Source of the DNA: Welwitschia mirabilis
Lineage: Eukaryota > Gnetophyta > Gnetopsida > Welwitschiales
Direction: 5' to 3'
NCBI GenBank assembly: GCA_051453625.1
Contig: JBOZIK010000001.1
Location: 202,068,007-202,132,006 of the forward strand
DNA: 64,000 nucleotides
Numbering within the stretch: position 1 is the stretch's first letter; every line of letters begins with the position of its first letter. The position numbers were made by a program, and so were the translations under genes. The notes under the pieces were generated by a model. It was not told the DNA's origin. It worked only from the letters and a program-made list of their open reading frames with translations, and searched no databases. This document shows positions 22,415 through 35,699 of the stretch, piece by piece.

Positions 22415-24001
22415 AATATGTTAAAAACCCTTATACAATGAAATTTTACTCTGCAGAAGATACATGCCATATATGTAGAAGACCCTTATAGAATGTAGTT
22501 TTTACTATGGAAAACATGTATACTTTAGGTGTTTAAGGCCTCCATTTTTTCATGGCCTTATTATGAGGATGATACATGGTAACATTTTTTTCTATCCATC
22601 ACTCATGCAAATGAGATAACTAATGTGAAAATGCATTGATTACACTATTTTTAAAAACTCAGAACCTATGAAAACTGATATCTATTATGGGGGATGATCA
22701 ATGGTACATGAACATACAAATATAAACATTCATATGAGTAGTATTTAATTCAGATATAGAAAAGTTTTAGTTTACCATGTTTGGGTTCTAATTATATATT
22801 GATTTAAATTTGCTATATAAGATATATTTATAATTAATATCTAATGATTTATTCATTAATGAAAAAGTTGAATATCAAAAGTTTGTATATGTGTGAAAGA
22901 GTTGGATGTGAGTTTAGCAAAACCATTTTCTTTGGGGCAAAAAACATTTCTTTTATGTTAGTAATGCATCTATAGGGTGATGTAATAAAATAATAATAAT
23001 AAATTACATTTCATATATATTAGGAATAAAGTTAAATATTATCATAATTAGTTTAAAGCATGAGTTAAAATAAATAATTAAAATGTAAAGTTACCTATGT
23101 TTATTATATCAACTAAGTGGCCACTCTATTTTTCTTTATTTTAAATTTTAATAAAATAAAATTGATTACCTAATAAATAAATTTAATTAGGAGTCATACT
23201 TAATTAATAACCTTATGAGTAACATATTGTCATGATTTGGATTCAACACATGAAGTTAGATATATCATTAACTGTTGTGTTGAGTCTTATAATATAGGGG
23301 TAACTACTAGTTAAAGACTTTAATGAAAATCGTAAGATAAAACCTTAGGTAAAAAAGAAAATGTTAGAAATAAAATGTTATGTCATTTCAAAACTTACAA
23401 TTACCATATATTTTCCTAAGTTTAAATTTACTTTCTAGAATTCTAATTCCTAATACAAAGTCAAGTTTTTAAAAATGTAATACACTAAGAAATACAAATT
23501 TAAAATTTAGATTTACTTCATATTATTAAGAGTCTTAATTGTTTATTTTAAAAAATTTAAGTAAAGTTTAAAATCTATTATTTTACCTATCAAAATAAAG
23601 CCTAAAACCTATATTATGCATGAAATATACCTATTCCATAATTAAACTCTCATCATGCTAGATTATATTAAACTTGGTAAAGTCATATCTACCTCATCTA
23701 ACTAGCACTCCCATTAAAACTACTAATGCCATCTATTTCTCTTAAAGTATCATTACCAAAAATGAAAATTTCTAGTATATTTGGAGATTTTATTATAAAG
23801 GGGACGATAGCATGATAAATTATTAAATTAAATGCATATTAAGAAGTTAAATTTGAGATTTTGAAGGTAATTATTGAAACATATAGATTTGAAAAATATT
23901 TTATTAAATGAGAATAATTTCAAGATTAAATCATTTTATTTTTAATTGTTCACAAGATTATTCACAGTGATAATCTTGTAATAATAATTGATGATCTGTG
24001 A
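22412..24001. other. No gene or element recognised
   Basis: AT-rich with no readable protein domain. It could include decayed LTR sequence of gypsy B. Confidence 0.3.
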
Positions 24002-24011
24002 NNNNNNNNNN
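24002..24011. other. Short assembly gap (10 N)
   Basis: Run of 10 N. Confidence 0.99.
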
Positions 24012-26899
24012 TAGATATATTATAACATGACGCAATTCTGATAGACAATTATCACTAAGCAATAGATTTACAATTAAGTCAAATTCAAAACTATTATCAT
24101 TTGATGAGAAGAAGGAATAAATAATGAAATAATATTATCACTAGGTAATGAATCAATGATAAGAAAGATCTAAGAAAAAATGCTTAGAGCACATTATAGC
24201 TTGGTAACAGACATGATGATAAGACAAATCTATGTATTAGTAAGTAATAAAAAAACTAATAAAATTTGGGTTACAAAGATAATGTACAATAACACTACAA
24301 TAATAATTATTGTGGACATATTACATATTAATAAAATAGTGACAATAAGGACTATCACCTTTTGATAGACCTTATCACATAATTTACTTATTAATTTATT
24401 GCATTATGATAAGGAATATATATGGTCATTAGTTAAATATGGAAAGTATTACTAACAATCGAAATTTTAACTACTTATAATATTGTTACAACAAAAATTA
24501 AAGATTTATTATGTGCTAGGGATGAAAAATGGGCTTTGTAATAAGAAATTTCAAGAAAATGATAAGAAATTAAATAATAGAGATATTATCAAATCAATTT
24601 CCATTTCAAATACTTCCTAATAATATCTAGTTTGAGATGGATTTTTCTATAAGTTAACTAAAAGTCCCTAATGCTTTTTGTAACTATGTTTTTCTCTTTA
24701 ATAAAGATTATTTTTAGTGATTTTTTAATACATATTTAATTTTGTTTAATGATATGTACTTTATTTAAGGATTTCTTATGAGATGCTATGAAAATATGCT
24801 TGAGGTAGATTCGTTAATTAAGTTTTTTTAATTGCTGTTTTATTTCAGTTTTTATTTATTTATTATACTTTAATTTGAATTCAAAAATTTTTAGTTGAAT
24901 GTATTGGTTAATTTCACTCTAATAATCATAATTTTTTTATTTGGTATTTCTCATTTCTTTGTTAGCTTTATATGCAAATAACTAATTCCATGGGTAATGT
25001 AGTTTCTAGTGTAAATCATTGTCTTTCTTTTGTTTTGTGATATGTGCTCCATTCATGTATTCACTAGAGGACTAATCTGTGATCAATTTCATTACACTCA
25101 AAATGCATTGTCAATAGGGTGATAAACTATTAGCATTATAGAATTAACATCATTCATTCTTTTTTCTTTTTTATGTGAGTATTTCTTTTTTGTCCTCTTT
25201 TTCATGACAATAATTAGAAATGTGAACAGTAATGTGACAATCTTCAATTTCAAAAATAAATTAAATGTAAGGAATTAAAACATCCTTACCTAGGTTAAGT
25301 AGTAAAATGTAAGTATCTATTCTAATTAACAATAAACAACAAAAAATCAAAATAAGAGGCTTAGATCCACAATAGTGAACTTTAGTATTATATCTAATCT
25401 AGGAATTAATTCAATTACTTTATTGAATGCAACTTCATGTCACATATCTACACCTATATTATCATTAATAAGAATCATAGAAACTCATACAAGTTCTAGG
25501 TTTCAAATAAATTAAAGTCAATTTACTACTTAAACATATTATAAGTGCACTCCTAGTACAACAAACATAGCCCTTTATTAGTGTTGTACCTTCTAGTTAT
25601 CTATTGAAAAAAAATTAAATCTTTTCATACTATACTAATGCTTGAATGTATTACAACACATAAATAGAATCATGCTAGCTGAAAACACAAGAATCAAGGG
25701 AACTATTAAAAAATAGCTACACTAAAGAAAGTCCTCCCTAAATTACAAGGTGGTTGACTGGCTTTAAGTAGAGGTTTACATCCCAATATATTAAAAGAAG
25801 AGTTTTTAACTAATTGTTGACTGATGTTTTTAAGGAGTTAACTACTTGACATGTTTCCATCTATTTGTAATTAAATATCAACTAGACATGAACTGAGATC
25901 ACCTAACTTAAGATTTAACTTATACTCAACATGGAATTGACTAACATCCACTCTATTATAGCTATAGGTAATAATTAAAGATCAAAATATAACTACTTAT
26001 AGTGTATTAAAAGGCTAAAAAAATATTTTACACCTTTTAAAAGTTATATTTCTTTGGAATGATGATCTTAAATATCTATATTACTCTTAGTATAGTATGT
26101 AAACTATTGTAGTAATTAAAAAATTTTTCATCCATGATGTGAGAGCTCAAATTATGACATCAACCCATTTTATATTCTCTCTCTTGAATTTCTATCATTG
26201 TTGCACTTTTCAACACTACACTATGAGATAATTATATTAGATTAGAGGTTAATAATTGCTACAAACTCTCAATTACAATATTTAAGACTACTAGAAAATA
26301 TCATGAAACTGTCATCAAAGATAATCAAAATAAAGAAAATGGACTTGTTTTCCTCATATTATTATTTCATTGTTTACTTTATCTAGTTTAATTAGTATGC
26401 ATTTTATCTTCTTCTTCTTCTTATTATTAAGTGGATTAGCATATTATCAATTCATAATCTAATTAGCACTATCTTAATTAATTAATAAAGTTTAATATCC
26501 TAAACTTTAGTTAAATAATCAAATTCTAAAAATTACCTTACCTCTTTTATTTACCCCTCTTCTCTAGGATAATTAGTCCTAATAATTATAATCAATTATA
26601 ATCTTATCTTTCCAACACAACAACTTCCTTTAAATAAAATTATTAGAGGATTTCAATTAATCCTATTTCATAACTAGGACAAATAATGATTTCATCAATC
26701 TTACAGTTAAATAAAATTAAAAATACTCTAGTAAATCAAGTATATTTTGCAAATTTTAGAATACCAGATATAAATAGTATTCCTCAACCTAGAAAAACAT
26801 TAGAGGATCTTAACACTTAACATGAACAAAGCTATGATGGATTTTTAGTCCCTATAACTAGACCCTAAAGTTTGAAATGTATAGTTCTTATCCTCATTT
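24012..26899. other. No gene recognised; weak TTATCACTA repeats at 24.03-24.4 kb
   Basis: An ATTATCACTA(A/G)GTAAT core followed by ATGATAAGA recurs in altered form near 24048, 24135, 24193 and 24232, with TTATCAC on both strands nearby. The rest is featureless. The 5' LTR and leader of gypsy D should lie here but could not be delimited. Confidence 0.35.
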
Positions 26900-27470
26900 A
26901 ATGGTGCTAATGGTATAAGTACTAATAATACATTTAATTGAATTTGGAAATATGATGGGACTTTTAGCATCCTCAACTACTGATGAAATCAAAATAATTA
27001 CCTTTATAACTACTTTTAATGATAAAGCTAACTTTTGATTATAAACTTTAAAATACCTAATTAGATGTTGGGAAAAATTTAAGAATGCCTTTATGATAAA
27101 GTTCCTTTTTGATTATAGATCATATAGTTTGAAAAATAAATTAATGAGTTTCTAATAAAAATAAAATTAATATTTATAAGGAAACTATAAAAGGTTTTGT
27201 AGATTATATGAAAGAAAACCTCTCATGGGGTTTTAATCATATTAGTTACTTTAGATATTTATTAAAGCATTAGATAAGTATCTAATGTAGCATGTAGTTA
27301 TGTAAGATAACATGTAGACTTGCAACAAGAGCAACATACTTAATAAGACTCCTAAAGAGGATTTTAAAATTTTTGAAAAATTCATGAATCAAAGAAAGAT
27401 ATGGCCAATGAAACTAAGTAAACATGCAAATCTTGCATAAAAATAAGAGAAAATAGTTAAAAGTTAAATA
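26900..27470 (+). pseudogene. Ty3/gypsy gag remnant (element D)
   Basis: Plus strand. TDEIKIITFITTFNDKANF corresponds to the usual D.IRLRLFPFSLRDKAKAW. Then CWEKFKNAFMIKFLFDYRSY and LKNKLMSF (usual FLKKFFP...LRNKIMSF). NKSNILNKTPKEDFKIFEKF near 27.33 kb is the usual GGTLM.KTPEEAFELIE block. Capsid protein of the element. Several stops, but spacing is preserved. The C-terminal basic part up to 28.3 kb is not readable. Confidence 0.8.
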
Positions 27471-28344
27471 ATGATGTGAAATTTAATGAATGTAATGTCC
27501 AATCAACAATAAATATTTACAAATTTGGCTCAAGAATAAAATATTCCACCTCTAGCATAAGTACCCCAACCAATGACTATCATACAATTAATAACATCAT
27601 AAGTTCCATCAACAAATCATTTTGTTCAACAAAATGAAACTTAGATTTACCCTAGAACTTATGAGAATATGAATACATGTGTTCTTTGTAAGTAAGTGGG
27701 ATAGAACATTCAAGACTTTGGAGCTTAATGATATGTACTAAATGCTATCAATAAAATAACAATATCATTTTAAAATAATGATTCATTAACCAATCCAACT
27801 AAAACTACTCTTCCACAAGAAAAATATGCAAACAACAAAGTAATACCCTGGCTAATAAATCAAAATTATCAAACAAGATATTCATATCAATCAAATAAAT
27901 ATTAACCTCCATACATAGTAATGTCCTATTAAAATCATAATAATCTTAGGTTTATAAAATTCTATGAATAAAAATTCATAATACAAGAAGTGAAATAAAA
28001 AATGTATTTAATAAAATGAAAAATTAAGAAATGTGAAAATAATTTGATGGACTTCATGAAAAATCAAAAAATAGATTTACCTTCATAAGGAGAACCTAAT
28101 TATACTAATAAATCCAATGAAACCCAAGAGTAGTGAAGAATTAAACTAAAAAGACCATGGAAGTAGCAATAAATATCAAATGTTCAAGGAAGATGGATAA
28201 GACTTCAATAAAATAGAAACAAACAAATGAAAATGCAAATGAAGAAGAAACTACTAGAAGAGCACACAATTAAGAAGACATTTCTAAATAATAAAGAATA
28301 TTAAAAGTGAATTACATTAATGATTAAAATCTTAATCAAATATT

Positions 28345-28900
28345 CAAACAAGTGGAGTTAAATATTTCTTTCGTACAAGCTATTGGAGATACAACTTTAT
28401 ACTCCAAGTATATTAAGAACTTTTGTTTAAAAAATAAAATCAATTTTATCTTTCTATAAGCACACTTAACAAATAACACAACTTAGATCACGAAAAAAAG
28501 TGTACTAGTATAATACAAAAATACTAGATCATTAACCATTCTAGTGATTATACTAAAAAGAGAATGTTCTATGGTTTGTTTTATTTAGATGAAGTGTTAA
28601 TATTATTCCTTTTCATGTTTGTAAAACATTGAAATTAACAAGATTCTATGAAATGAATATAACCTTATAATTAGCATATGGTTCTCTCATAAAGATCAAA
28701 AGGAATTATTGAGAATGTATTAATTCAAGTAAATCAAAGATTATACCATTTAGATGTTATAATGTTAGATATTACCAAGAAATGTTTTCTAATTATTTTG
28801 AGAAAACCTTAATGAGTAATAGTAGATGATGTAATAAATTATTGCACTAGATTAGTATAAATTAAAATTTTTAATCTTAATATAAACATGAATATCTATA
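28345..28900 (+). pseudogene. Ty3/gypsy protease region remnant (element D)
   Basis: Plus strand. LNISFVQAIGDTTLYSKYIK matches the conserved block before the protease (VNIPFVEALQEMPSYAKFLK). Then KNKINFIFL and the KKSVLV..KNTRSLTILVIIL segment (usual KLPPKLKDPGSFTIPCTIG). The catalytic DLGAS loop itself is not clearly readable. Without a visible active site this is surely inactive. Confidence 0.72.
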
Positions 28901-29079
28901 ATCCTTTTAAACATAAGGAGGAAGAAAAAAATGGAGAGGAATTAATATTTATAGATATAGCTACCAAATCCATCTTCATTAAAGATCCTATTCAATTAGT
29001 ATTGGAAAATAAGCATGAGAACCTTATAGAAATAGATGATCAACATTAGAAAACCAAAGAAATAAAACAGATAATAAGG

Positions 29080-30130
29080 AAACTCTTCCATAATATAATG
29101 ATCAAGAGACCTTAGAATTAAAATAATTACCCTAACATTTAAAATATATCATCTTGAATGAGGAAAATAACAAATCCTTACTTATTATCAATAGACTAGA
29201 ATTGGAATAATAGCATAAAATTACTCAACTTATTAAAAAATATGCAAGGGATTTTGTTTGGTTTCATAAAGATTTGAAAAAATGAATTTCACCTATCTTA
29301 GTAATGCATAAGATTTATCTTTAAAAAAACATGAAATTCACCTCATACTCTTAATAGTACACTACATAAGGTGGTAAGGGACAAAATTCATAAGTTATAA
29401 AAATAAATAATTTTCTATCCTATATCTTATAATGAATAGATAAGTCCAATTATCATAGTCCTCCAGAAAAAAAGGTTAATGACGTGTGTGTATTAATTTT
29501 AGAAAACTTAATGAAAAGACCAAAAAGGCCATTTTTCAATTCCATATGTTGATCAAATCCTAGGAAAACTTTATAAACATAAATATTATCTTTTCTTAGA
29601 TGCATTTAATGGCTACAACTAAATTTTCATTACTCCAAAGATCAACATAAGGTTATTTGTACATCATCTTTTGGAAAAAAATACTTGTAAGGAAATGCCA
29701 TTTGATTTATAAAACATTTCAACTACATGTATGAAACATTTCAACTACATGTTAATAAGTTGTAATGATAATACCTTTTAACATGCTTGAAGAATTTCTT
29801 AAATTTGTCATGAATGAAGTTTCTTCATATGGTAATCTATTTGAATAAAATCTTAAAATATTTTAAATATTATTATGATGTATAGAAAAGGATCTTAAGC
29901 CAAGCTAAAGAAAAGGAATTTCATAATTGAAATTCAAGTTTTTAAAGGTTTTGTGATTTCAAAATCTAGGATAACCATGAATCTAAAAAATATTAATGTA
30001 ATAATTTCATTAGCCATACCAAGAAATCTTAAAACTTTAAGAGGATTTCTAGGATATGCTAGATATTATTAATAGTTCATAAAAGACTTTTATAAAATTG
30101 CAAACATTTTCATGAGTTATTAGAACATGG
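29080..30130 (+). pseudogene. Ty3/gypsy reverse transcriptase remnant (element D)
   Basis: Plus strand. TLELK.LP.HLKYIILNEEN (usual LELKPLPSHLKYAYLGEN) leads into KKYARDFVWFHKDLKK (usual LKEHKEAIGWTIADIKG). Then ISPIIIVLQKKR, GHFSIPYVDQILGKL and LFLDAFNGYN (usual HFPLPFIDQMLERL, FLDGYSGYNQ). The catalytic region reads FLKFVMNEVSSYGNLFE, with FMDD changed to VMNE. The connection has VFKGFVISKSRITMNLKN and LRGFLGYARYY..FIKDFYKIA. A 21-base segment at about 29710-29755 is tandemly doubled. Confidence 0.88.
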
Positions 30131-30199
30131 TAAGTCCTTCATTTAGAATTAATATTATGAAAGAAGCTTGGTAACTTAAAAAAAGAAGTGACTATATCA

Positions 30200-30640
30200 C
30201 TTCTCATTAGTACACTTAGTTGGAACCATTCTTTTCATGTAATGTGTGATGCTAGTGACATTACTATAAGTGCTGATTTAGGATAATACATATATTAAAA
30301 AACTAAAGTGATTTTATATATTTTTAAAACTTTGAATCCTATTTCATGTAATTTATACCATTATAAAAAGATAACTACTTGTAATTACTACTACATTTGA
30401 TAAATTTTGATAGTATTTAGTGAGTTTAGAAACTTAATCTATATCAATCACTCCATTATTAAATTTCTTATAACCAAACAAATTAATAATGATTGCATTA
30501 TGTGAAGGGATATTTTTGTTATAAGAATTTGATCTAAAGATATTATAAAAATGAGGATGAAAAAATCTAGTTGAAAATCATCTTTTTTGACTAGAATTAC
30601 CTAAGGAATATAAAAAAGATAATACTTTCAATGAGTAGTT
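30200..30640 (+). pseudogene. Ty3/gypsy RNase H remnant (element D)
   Basis: Plus strand, right after RT. VMCDASDITISADLG is the usual LMCDASDYAVGAVLG with the key Asp residues kept. Then KVILYIFKTLNPISCNLYHY (usual HVIYYASKTLN.AQLNYTTTEK), FSEFRNLIYINHSIIKFL (usual KFRSYLIG..VYTDHAALKYLL) and the DLKDII linker. Removes RNA from the RNA-DNA hybrid in intact elements. Confidence 0.85.
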
Positions 30641-30899
30641 TTAGAATTAAAAATTACTTGTAATTTAAGAAATACTTTAGAGGAAATATCCTTAGTATGT
30701 TAATATTACAAATTATATCTCTGCTTTGAAAGTTACAAAGAATTGGTTAAATTATGGTAAATTCCTTAACAAAATTGAGAGCTACATCTAGAACATATCT
30801 TTGTTATGAAAAATTCATAAAGATGGTATTGTACATAAAATTATTTCCAAATGAAAATACTTAAGATATTAAGGTTTTATCATGATAGTAACTATATAG

Positions 30900-31860
30900 G
30901 AAATTTCAATGGATATAAAAGCAAGTAAAAAATTTCAAAAAATAGATTTTGTTAGTCTATATCATTTAAATATTCACAAAAGTATGTTTTCAAATGTGAT
31001 CACTCTTATCAACTAAGAGAAATTTTCAAGAAATATGAAACGCTTATAAATACAATTTTATAATCTATTGCCTTTGATGCTTAGAGAACTGATTTTTTGG
31101 ATCTTTTCTTAAATTAAATGGTTATTAATACATCATATTATATGTTGTTTATTTATAAAATTAGTTGAAGCTAAGAAAACCAAAATAAATGATGTTAGAG
31201 TAGTAATTGAATTCTGTCAAGAACACATATTGTGATGTTTTAATCACTTAAAAATAATGATTAATGATTAAAAAACTTATTTTATAAATTAAACTATGAG
31301 AAAATTAATAAAATCAATAGGAATCTTTCAAAAAGTTATAACTTCTTATCGCCCATAAACTAGAGGTCAAGTTGAGAATTACAATCATAAAATCAAAATA
31401 ATTCTATTTAAAATAGTAGATTAAAATCCTAAGAATTAGTACAAGAAATTAAATGTTTCTTTATGGGATTATAGAACTAACTGAATAAATTCATTGAGAT
31501 ATACTCCTTATTAATAAGTTTATGCAAAACAATTCTTATTTCTAAAAAGAATTTAATATAAATAATGGAATCTGATGCAAAAACTTAATACTAATGAGTA
31601 GTTAAAAAACAACTTAAATACCATGATGATTAGAAAATTAGAAGAAATAATTTCAATCTTTGAGATAAATATTTATTATACAACATAAGATTACACAAGA
31701 TTTCGAAAAATTAATCATGAAATAAAAAGAAACTTCTAAGGTTATTAAAACCAAATGGAATGAAAGTGTAATTATTAAAATCTTAACTAATAAGGGTCAT
31801 ATGAGAGTAAGTAAATGACAAAAGCTATATTTTAAAAATAAGCCATAGTATCTTCATATA
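30900..31860 (+). pseudogene. Ty3/gypsy integrase remnant (element D)
   Basis: Plus strand. LVEAKKTKINDVRVVIEF is the usual KWVEA..T.TNDA.VVVKF after the first core block. ITSYRP.TRGQVENYNHKI is the ATPYHPQTSGQVEVSNREI block. NPKNWYKKLNVSLWDYRT with RYTPY and VYAKQF matches [36 protein letters not shown]. The C-terminal chromodomain-side part is weak. About one stop per 20-30 codons. Confidence 0.87.
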
Positions 31861-31869
31861 ACTCTTGAT

Positions 31870-33759
31870 TAATCTCATGAAACTAATTTTTAATTTTTTA
31901 CTTTTAATTCACTTCCATTATCTATTCCATTGTTTGGACATCTACATACTTGATTAAATAAGTGTATTCACATGTTTACTTAATAGTCCCTCTAAACAAA
32001 ATTCTAAATAGTTTTTAAGTAAATAAGAATTTTCTTTAATTTACACTTAATTATATTAGTATGATTAGCAGGAAATAGTGTTTATTTTATTTAATAAATG
32101 TTTGAAATTATAAAGAGTGTGATTGATCTTATATGTATTATTTCGATGTTGGATTAATTTCATATCCTTACATCATTCAAGTAAGTCAATGATGTTCCCT
32201 TATCAACATATTTTCTTTTATCATTAGACATACTACATGAATAAAAATTGAATATAAGAAAATAAGAACCTATTATTTTGATAAAAATATGTTTAAAAAA
32301 GTTCGTAATATTCCACTAGAAGTGCATTATGGAAAATATTTTAGAAAGAGGACTTTCACGATGTAATGTAATAGCTGTGAGAACTTCACTTAGGGGTTGT
32401 TTGTCCATGATCTAAACTTTATCTTATAGGCCAGAGCTCCTTTGATAGTGTTTGAAATATCCTCATTATGAAATAAGATAGCAATATTACTCATCCCATG
32501 CAATGTTTATTCCATTTTTATGTACAATCCAAAACCATTATCTAGAATTTTATACTATAAAGCTTTGAAGTATTAGGTGATGACTACCTAAGGGGTGCAT
32601 GCGTGAAGGAAATGATCCACTTATTATATTATTCTTATAAATTAGTATGAAAATCCCTTATAATCATATATCTTACTAATTAATTTGTTTAATTTTAAGA
32701 AATCAATTTAGTATAAATCAAGGAAATAGTTAATTATCTAGTACATATTGAATTAATAGAATGCATGATTTGGTTTTGTTAAACATTACTATTTTTCATC
32801 ATGTTAGCATGAGATGGTAATTTATTAGTAAAATCCTTAATTCATATTAATAACCATACTTTTTTAATAATAATATTTTTCTAAATAATTAATATTAGAT
32901 ATAGTTCTTGATTTATTTATTTATTTGGCCGTTTTTTCATTTAGTTATGTTAAGATGATGTTCCATTTAATTATTTACTAATGATTTACAAAATATTAGA
33001 AAAGGAGGTATAGTATGCCATTCTTATTAGGATTGTATTTTCACCAATGTTAAATATGTGAATGCTACCTATTTACTAGACTAATAATAAATGGTTTATA
33101 ATAATTCCTTCTAAATGGATTACTTGAGTACTCCTTCAATTAATTACCTTTCTAAAGACATACTTTTGATATTATTAAAATTCATAGAAAAATATAGACG
33201 AGTTGTTATAGCTAGAGTGTGTTGAAAATGGGAAAACAATGATTTATTAAGAAGAATTTAATTTTTTACAACTTAGTTTCATAGAACATAAAGAATTCCT
33301 AGGAGCTAGTATTAAACGCACTAGATGGAATTAAAAATCTTATGATTACAACATCATTGTGGATCTGAGTCTAGATAAACCTTAAGAGAAAGACAACTCA
33401 TCCTTTTATAGTGAATGTAGGCTTTAAATTCAAAAGTAAGAATAGGATAGACTTATTTAATAGTTATTTTAAATAAGTATATATAATTCATGATGGCACT
33501 ATGCCATTATGAGTTTTTTATATTATTATCTTATTTTATTTATGAATATTTTACTTTTCTATGATCTTTTATGCACTTGAGTAATGTTACTGATTATGTA
33601 TTGCTTACTAGCTTTATGAGTCTTTATGAACTTTCTTATAGTTGAGAATCTCCATTTGTGCTTTATAATCTTACACTAAAGTAATCTTGCATACTTTTGA
33701 TCATCTACTCTAATTTCCTAGTGACTTTGTATTATTTTTTTTGATGGCTTTTGTTGTGA
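31870..33759. other. No gene recognised; candidate LTR signals on the minus strand at 33.2-33.4 kb
   Basis: The minus strand has CACTATAAAAGG (33402-33413) and, about 160 bases downstream, a TTAATAAATCATTG segment that could be a poly(A) signal. This is a possible solo LTR. The rest (including any 3' LTR of D) is unreadable. Confidence 0.35.
33403..33410 (-). promoter_or_regulatory. TATA-box-like sequence
   Basis: TATAAAAG on the minus strand within a possible LTR. No matching second copy was found. Confidence 0.35.
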
Positions 33760-34080
33760 TGCATATTTGTGCAAACATTACATCCTCAAATAAATCTTAA
33801 AAATCATTAATATATATATATATATATTACATAATACAACATACTAATATAAATATAAGTAATCAAATGTCATAATTTCATTGAAGGTATAGATTAAAAA
33901 AAAGAATTGATTTTAAAAAGAAATACTTATGCAATCTCTAAGTAGTACAAAATAACAATGCAAAGTAATGATGCAAATAATACATTATGTAAATGGGATG
34001 CAAGTTTTATTCTACATGTAGCATCTATTTGATAACCAAATTAACTTATTATGGAGATCAACATTGTATAGCCTAGATTA

Positions 34081-34362
34081 ATTAAGAAAAGCTGTCACTA
34101 GATTAAGACCAACTTAATTTATCAAGTGCATTAAACAAAATATAAAAACCATGCAAAGTTAATTTAGGAAATTAAATGCAATGCACCTAAACTAATAATG
34201 CCAGCCTTAACAAAGATTACCCTATTAAGAAAAGCATTACTAGACAAAGACCAATCTAAGTTATCAGGTGCATCAAATAAAATATGAAAACCATATAAAG
34301 TTAATCTAAGAAATGAAATGCAGTGAATCTAAACTAAAAATGTCAATCTTAAGGAAGGTTGC
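34081..34362. repeat. 143-bp tandem duplication within the LTR of C
   Basis: The units start with ATTAAGAAAAGC at 34081 and 34224 and share AAGACCAA, AAAACCAT and AAAGTTAAT blocks. The same doubling is present in the other LTR (about 45574-45830, first unit shortened), so it predates the insertion. Confidence 0.85.
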
Positions 34363-34600
34363 CCTTATGATCTATATCATAGATGAAGCTATCACATGAT
34401 AATAAGTAATATAAAACATAAGGAATATGCATATAACAAATGATATAAAAAGGAAAATAAAGTTTTGATTAAGTCAAGCCAACATCTATGTTACAAAGCA
34501 ACAACACCTTAATAAAGGATACATAGCCCAATACCAAGGAAGAAATTTCTTTACAATAATAAGGGATGAATTTCATACCCTCTGATCTCTTCTCAAGATA

Positions 34601-34610
34601 ATTTATAGTG
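34601..34610 (-). promoter_or_regulatory. TATA box of LTR C
   Basis: CACTATAAAT on the minus strand. The partner LTR reads CATTAGAAAT here, so only this copy keeps the box. Confidence 0.5.
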
Positions 34611-35699
34611 CCAAAAAAGATAAAATTAGAGTTGAGAGCAATGGAGGTATTTATCACACATACAAACTCTAAATACAGCAAACAGTAATAGACATAGTAA
34701 AATCCTAACATTCATGCAAGAAGGTGCAAGACACATGGCAAAAGTTTGGTGAAGTTTGATAAAGCATTATTTTTAGATCTCATTCTGCTAATCGTCCAGA
34801 TGTGATAAGAGATGATGTCACATCATAAAGGATTTACATCGGCTACCAGATTAGTTCAAAAAGCATCCTAGTTACATATGTTCTTTCTATCATGCATACG
34901 ATTGTCTAAATGATAAGGTGGATAATAAGCTTTGTAAGGATGTTTTTTGTGTTGGATTAGCTTCTTTAATTATAAGATTAATGCTTCAAATATGAAATAT
35001 TGTAATTTGATTTAAATGCTTTCAAATGCAATGGAGATTGCATGCTTTCATAATATTACCTTAGCTCTTCATCATCATTGAAACTCAGCATAAAATTGTA
35101 TAATGTCTTGTAAATTTACTTAAAATACCCTATCAAATACATATAATTTAGTAGTTCAATGTAGTCTCCTACTTAGCCTTATCAGTCCCTAATGAAACTA
35201 GGTGAACAACCATGATTGCAAGCCAAATTAACTAATGATAAATTAACTAAGAAGTCATGAAATAAACTTAGAAATAATCTCAAAAATATTTAAATGTAGA
35301 ATAGAAATGTTAAAAATAGATAATAAAACATTTTAGTTGTGCAGCATAAGTGACTATACTATTGTACTAGTGGTTGTCCAGATGATGGAAGGGACAACAG
35401 ACTCAAAAATTGTTCTTGAAAAATAGAAGCCTACAAAACTTTTTTTTAGAAAGATAAACATCAAAATGTAGTAATATTAATAGCTCCCCACTAAAATGTA
35501 CATCATATCATAAAAAATAATCATGTATAATGTAAGAAAAATCATCATCATGAGATGTTAAAAATCATGTATTAACGATGTGCATAATATCTTAGTAATA
35601 AAAATGATATATCTATAAAAATACTAGTTTTTAAGTATAATCCAAGGAGGGAAGATACATAATATAAGATAATAAATCATTTCCCACTTCATGCCAAAA

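Larger units (their letters stand above)
26900..31860 (+). mobile_element. Ty3/gypsy element D, gag-pol in order, LTRs not identified
   Basis: Gag, protease, RT, RNase H and integrase follow each other with normal spacing, with no large insertion or deletion seen. The family is Athila/Tat-like, as for A, B and C. I could not find matching LTRs on the two sides. Confidence 0.8.
33760..35158 (-). repeat. 3' LTR of element C
   Basis: Matches 45265-46628 along its length, for example TCATAATTTCAT, GATGCAAATAATA, ATTATGGAGA and AAATACCCTATCAAATACAT. The right end is CA at 35157-35158 (minus-strand TG). The left end is uncertain because the partner is hidden by a gap. It contains a TATA box (34601-34610), a (TA)n run at about 33811-33828 and a 143-bp tandem duplication. 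The 80-codon frame at 34469-34711 is inside the LTR and not a gene. Confidence 0.88.

Noticed and set aside
22270-22491. Open frames with Cys-Val and Arg-Glu repeats
   Set aside because: Translation of the (GT)n(GA)n microsatellite.
34469-34711. 80-codon membrane-like frame on the minus strand
   Set aside because: Lies wholly within the LTR of element C and is broken in the partner LTR.
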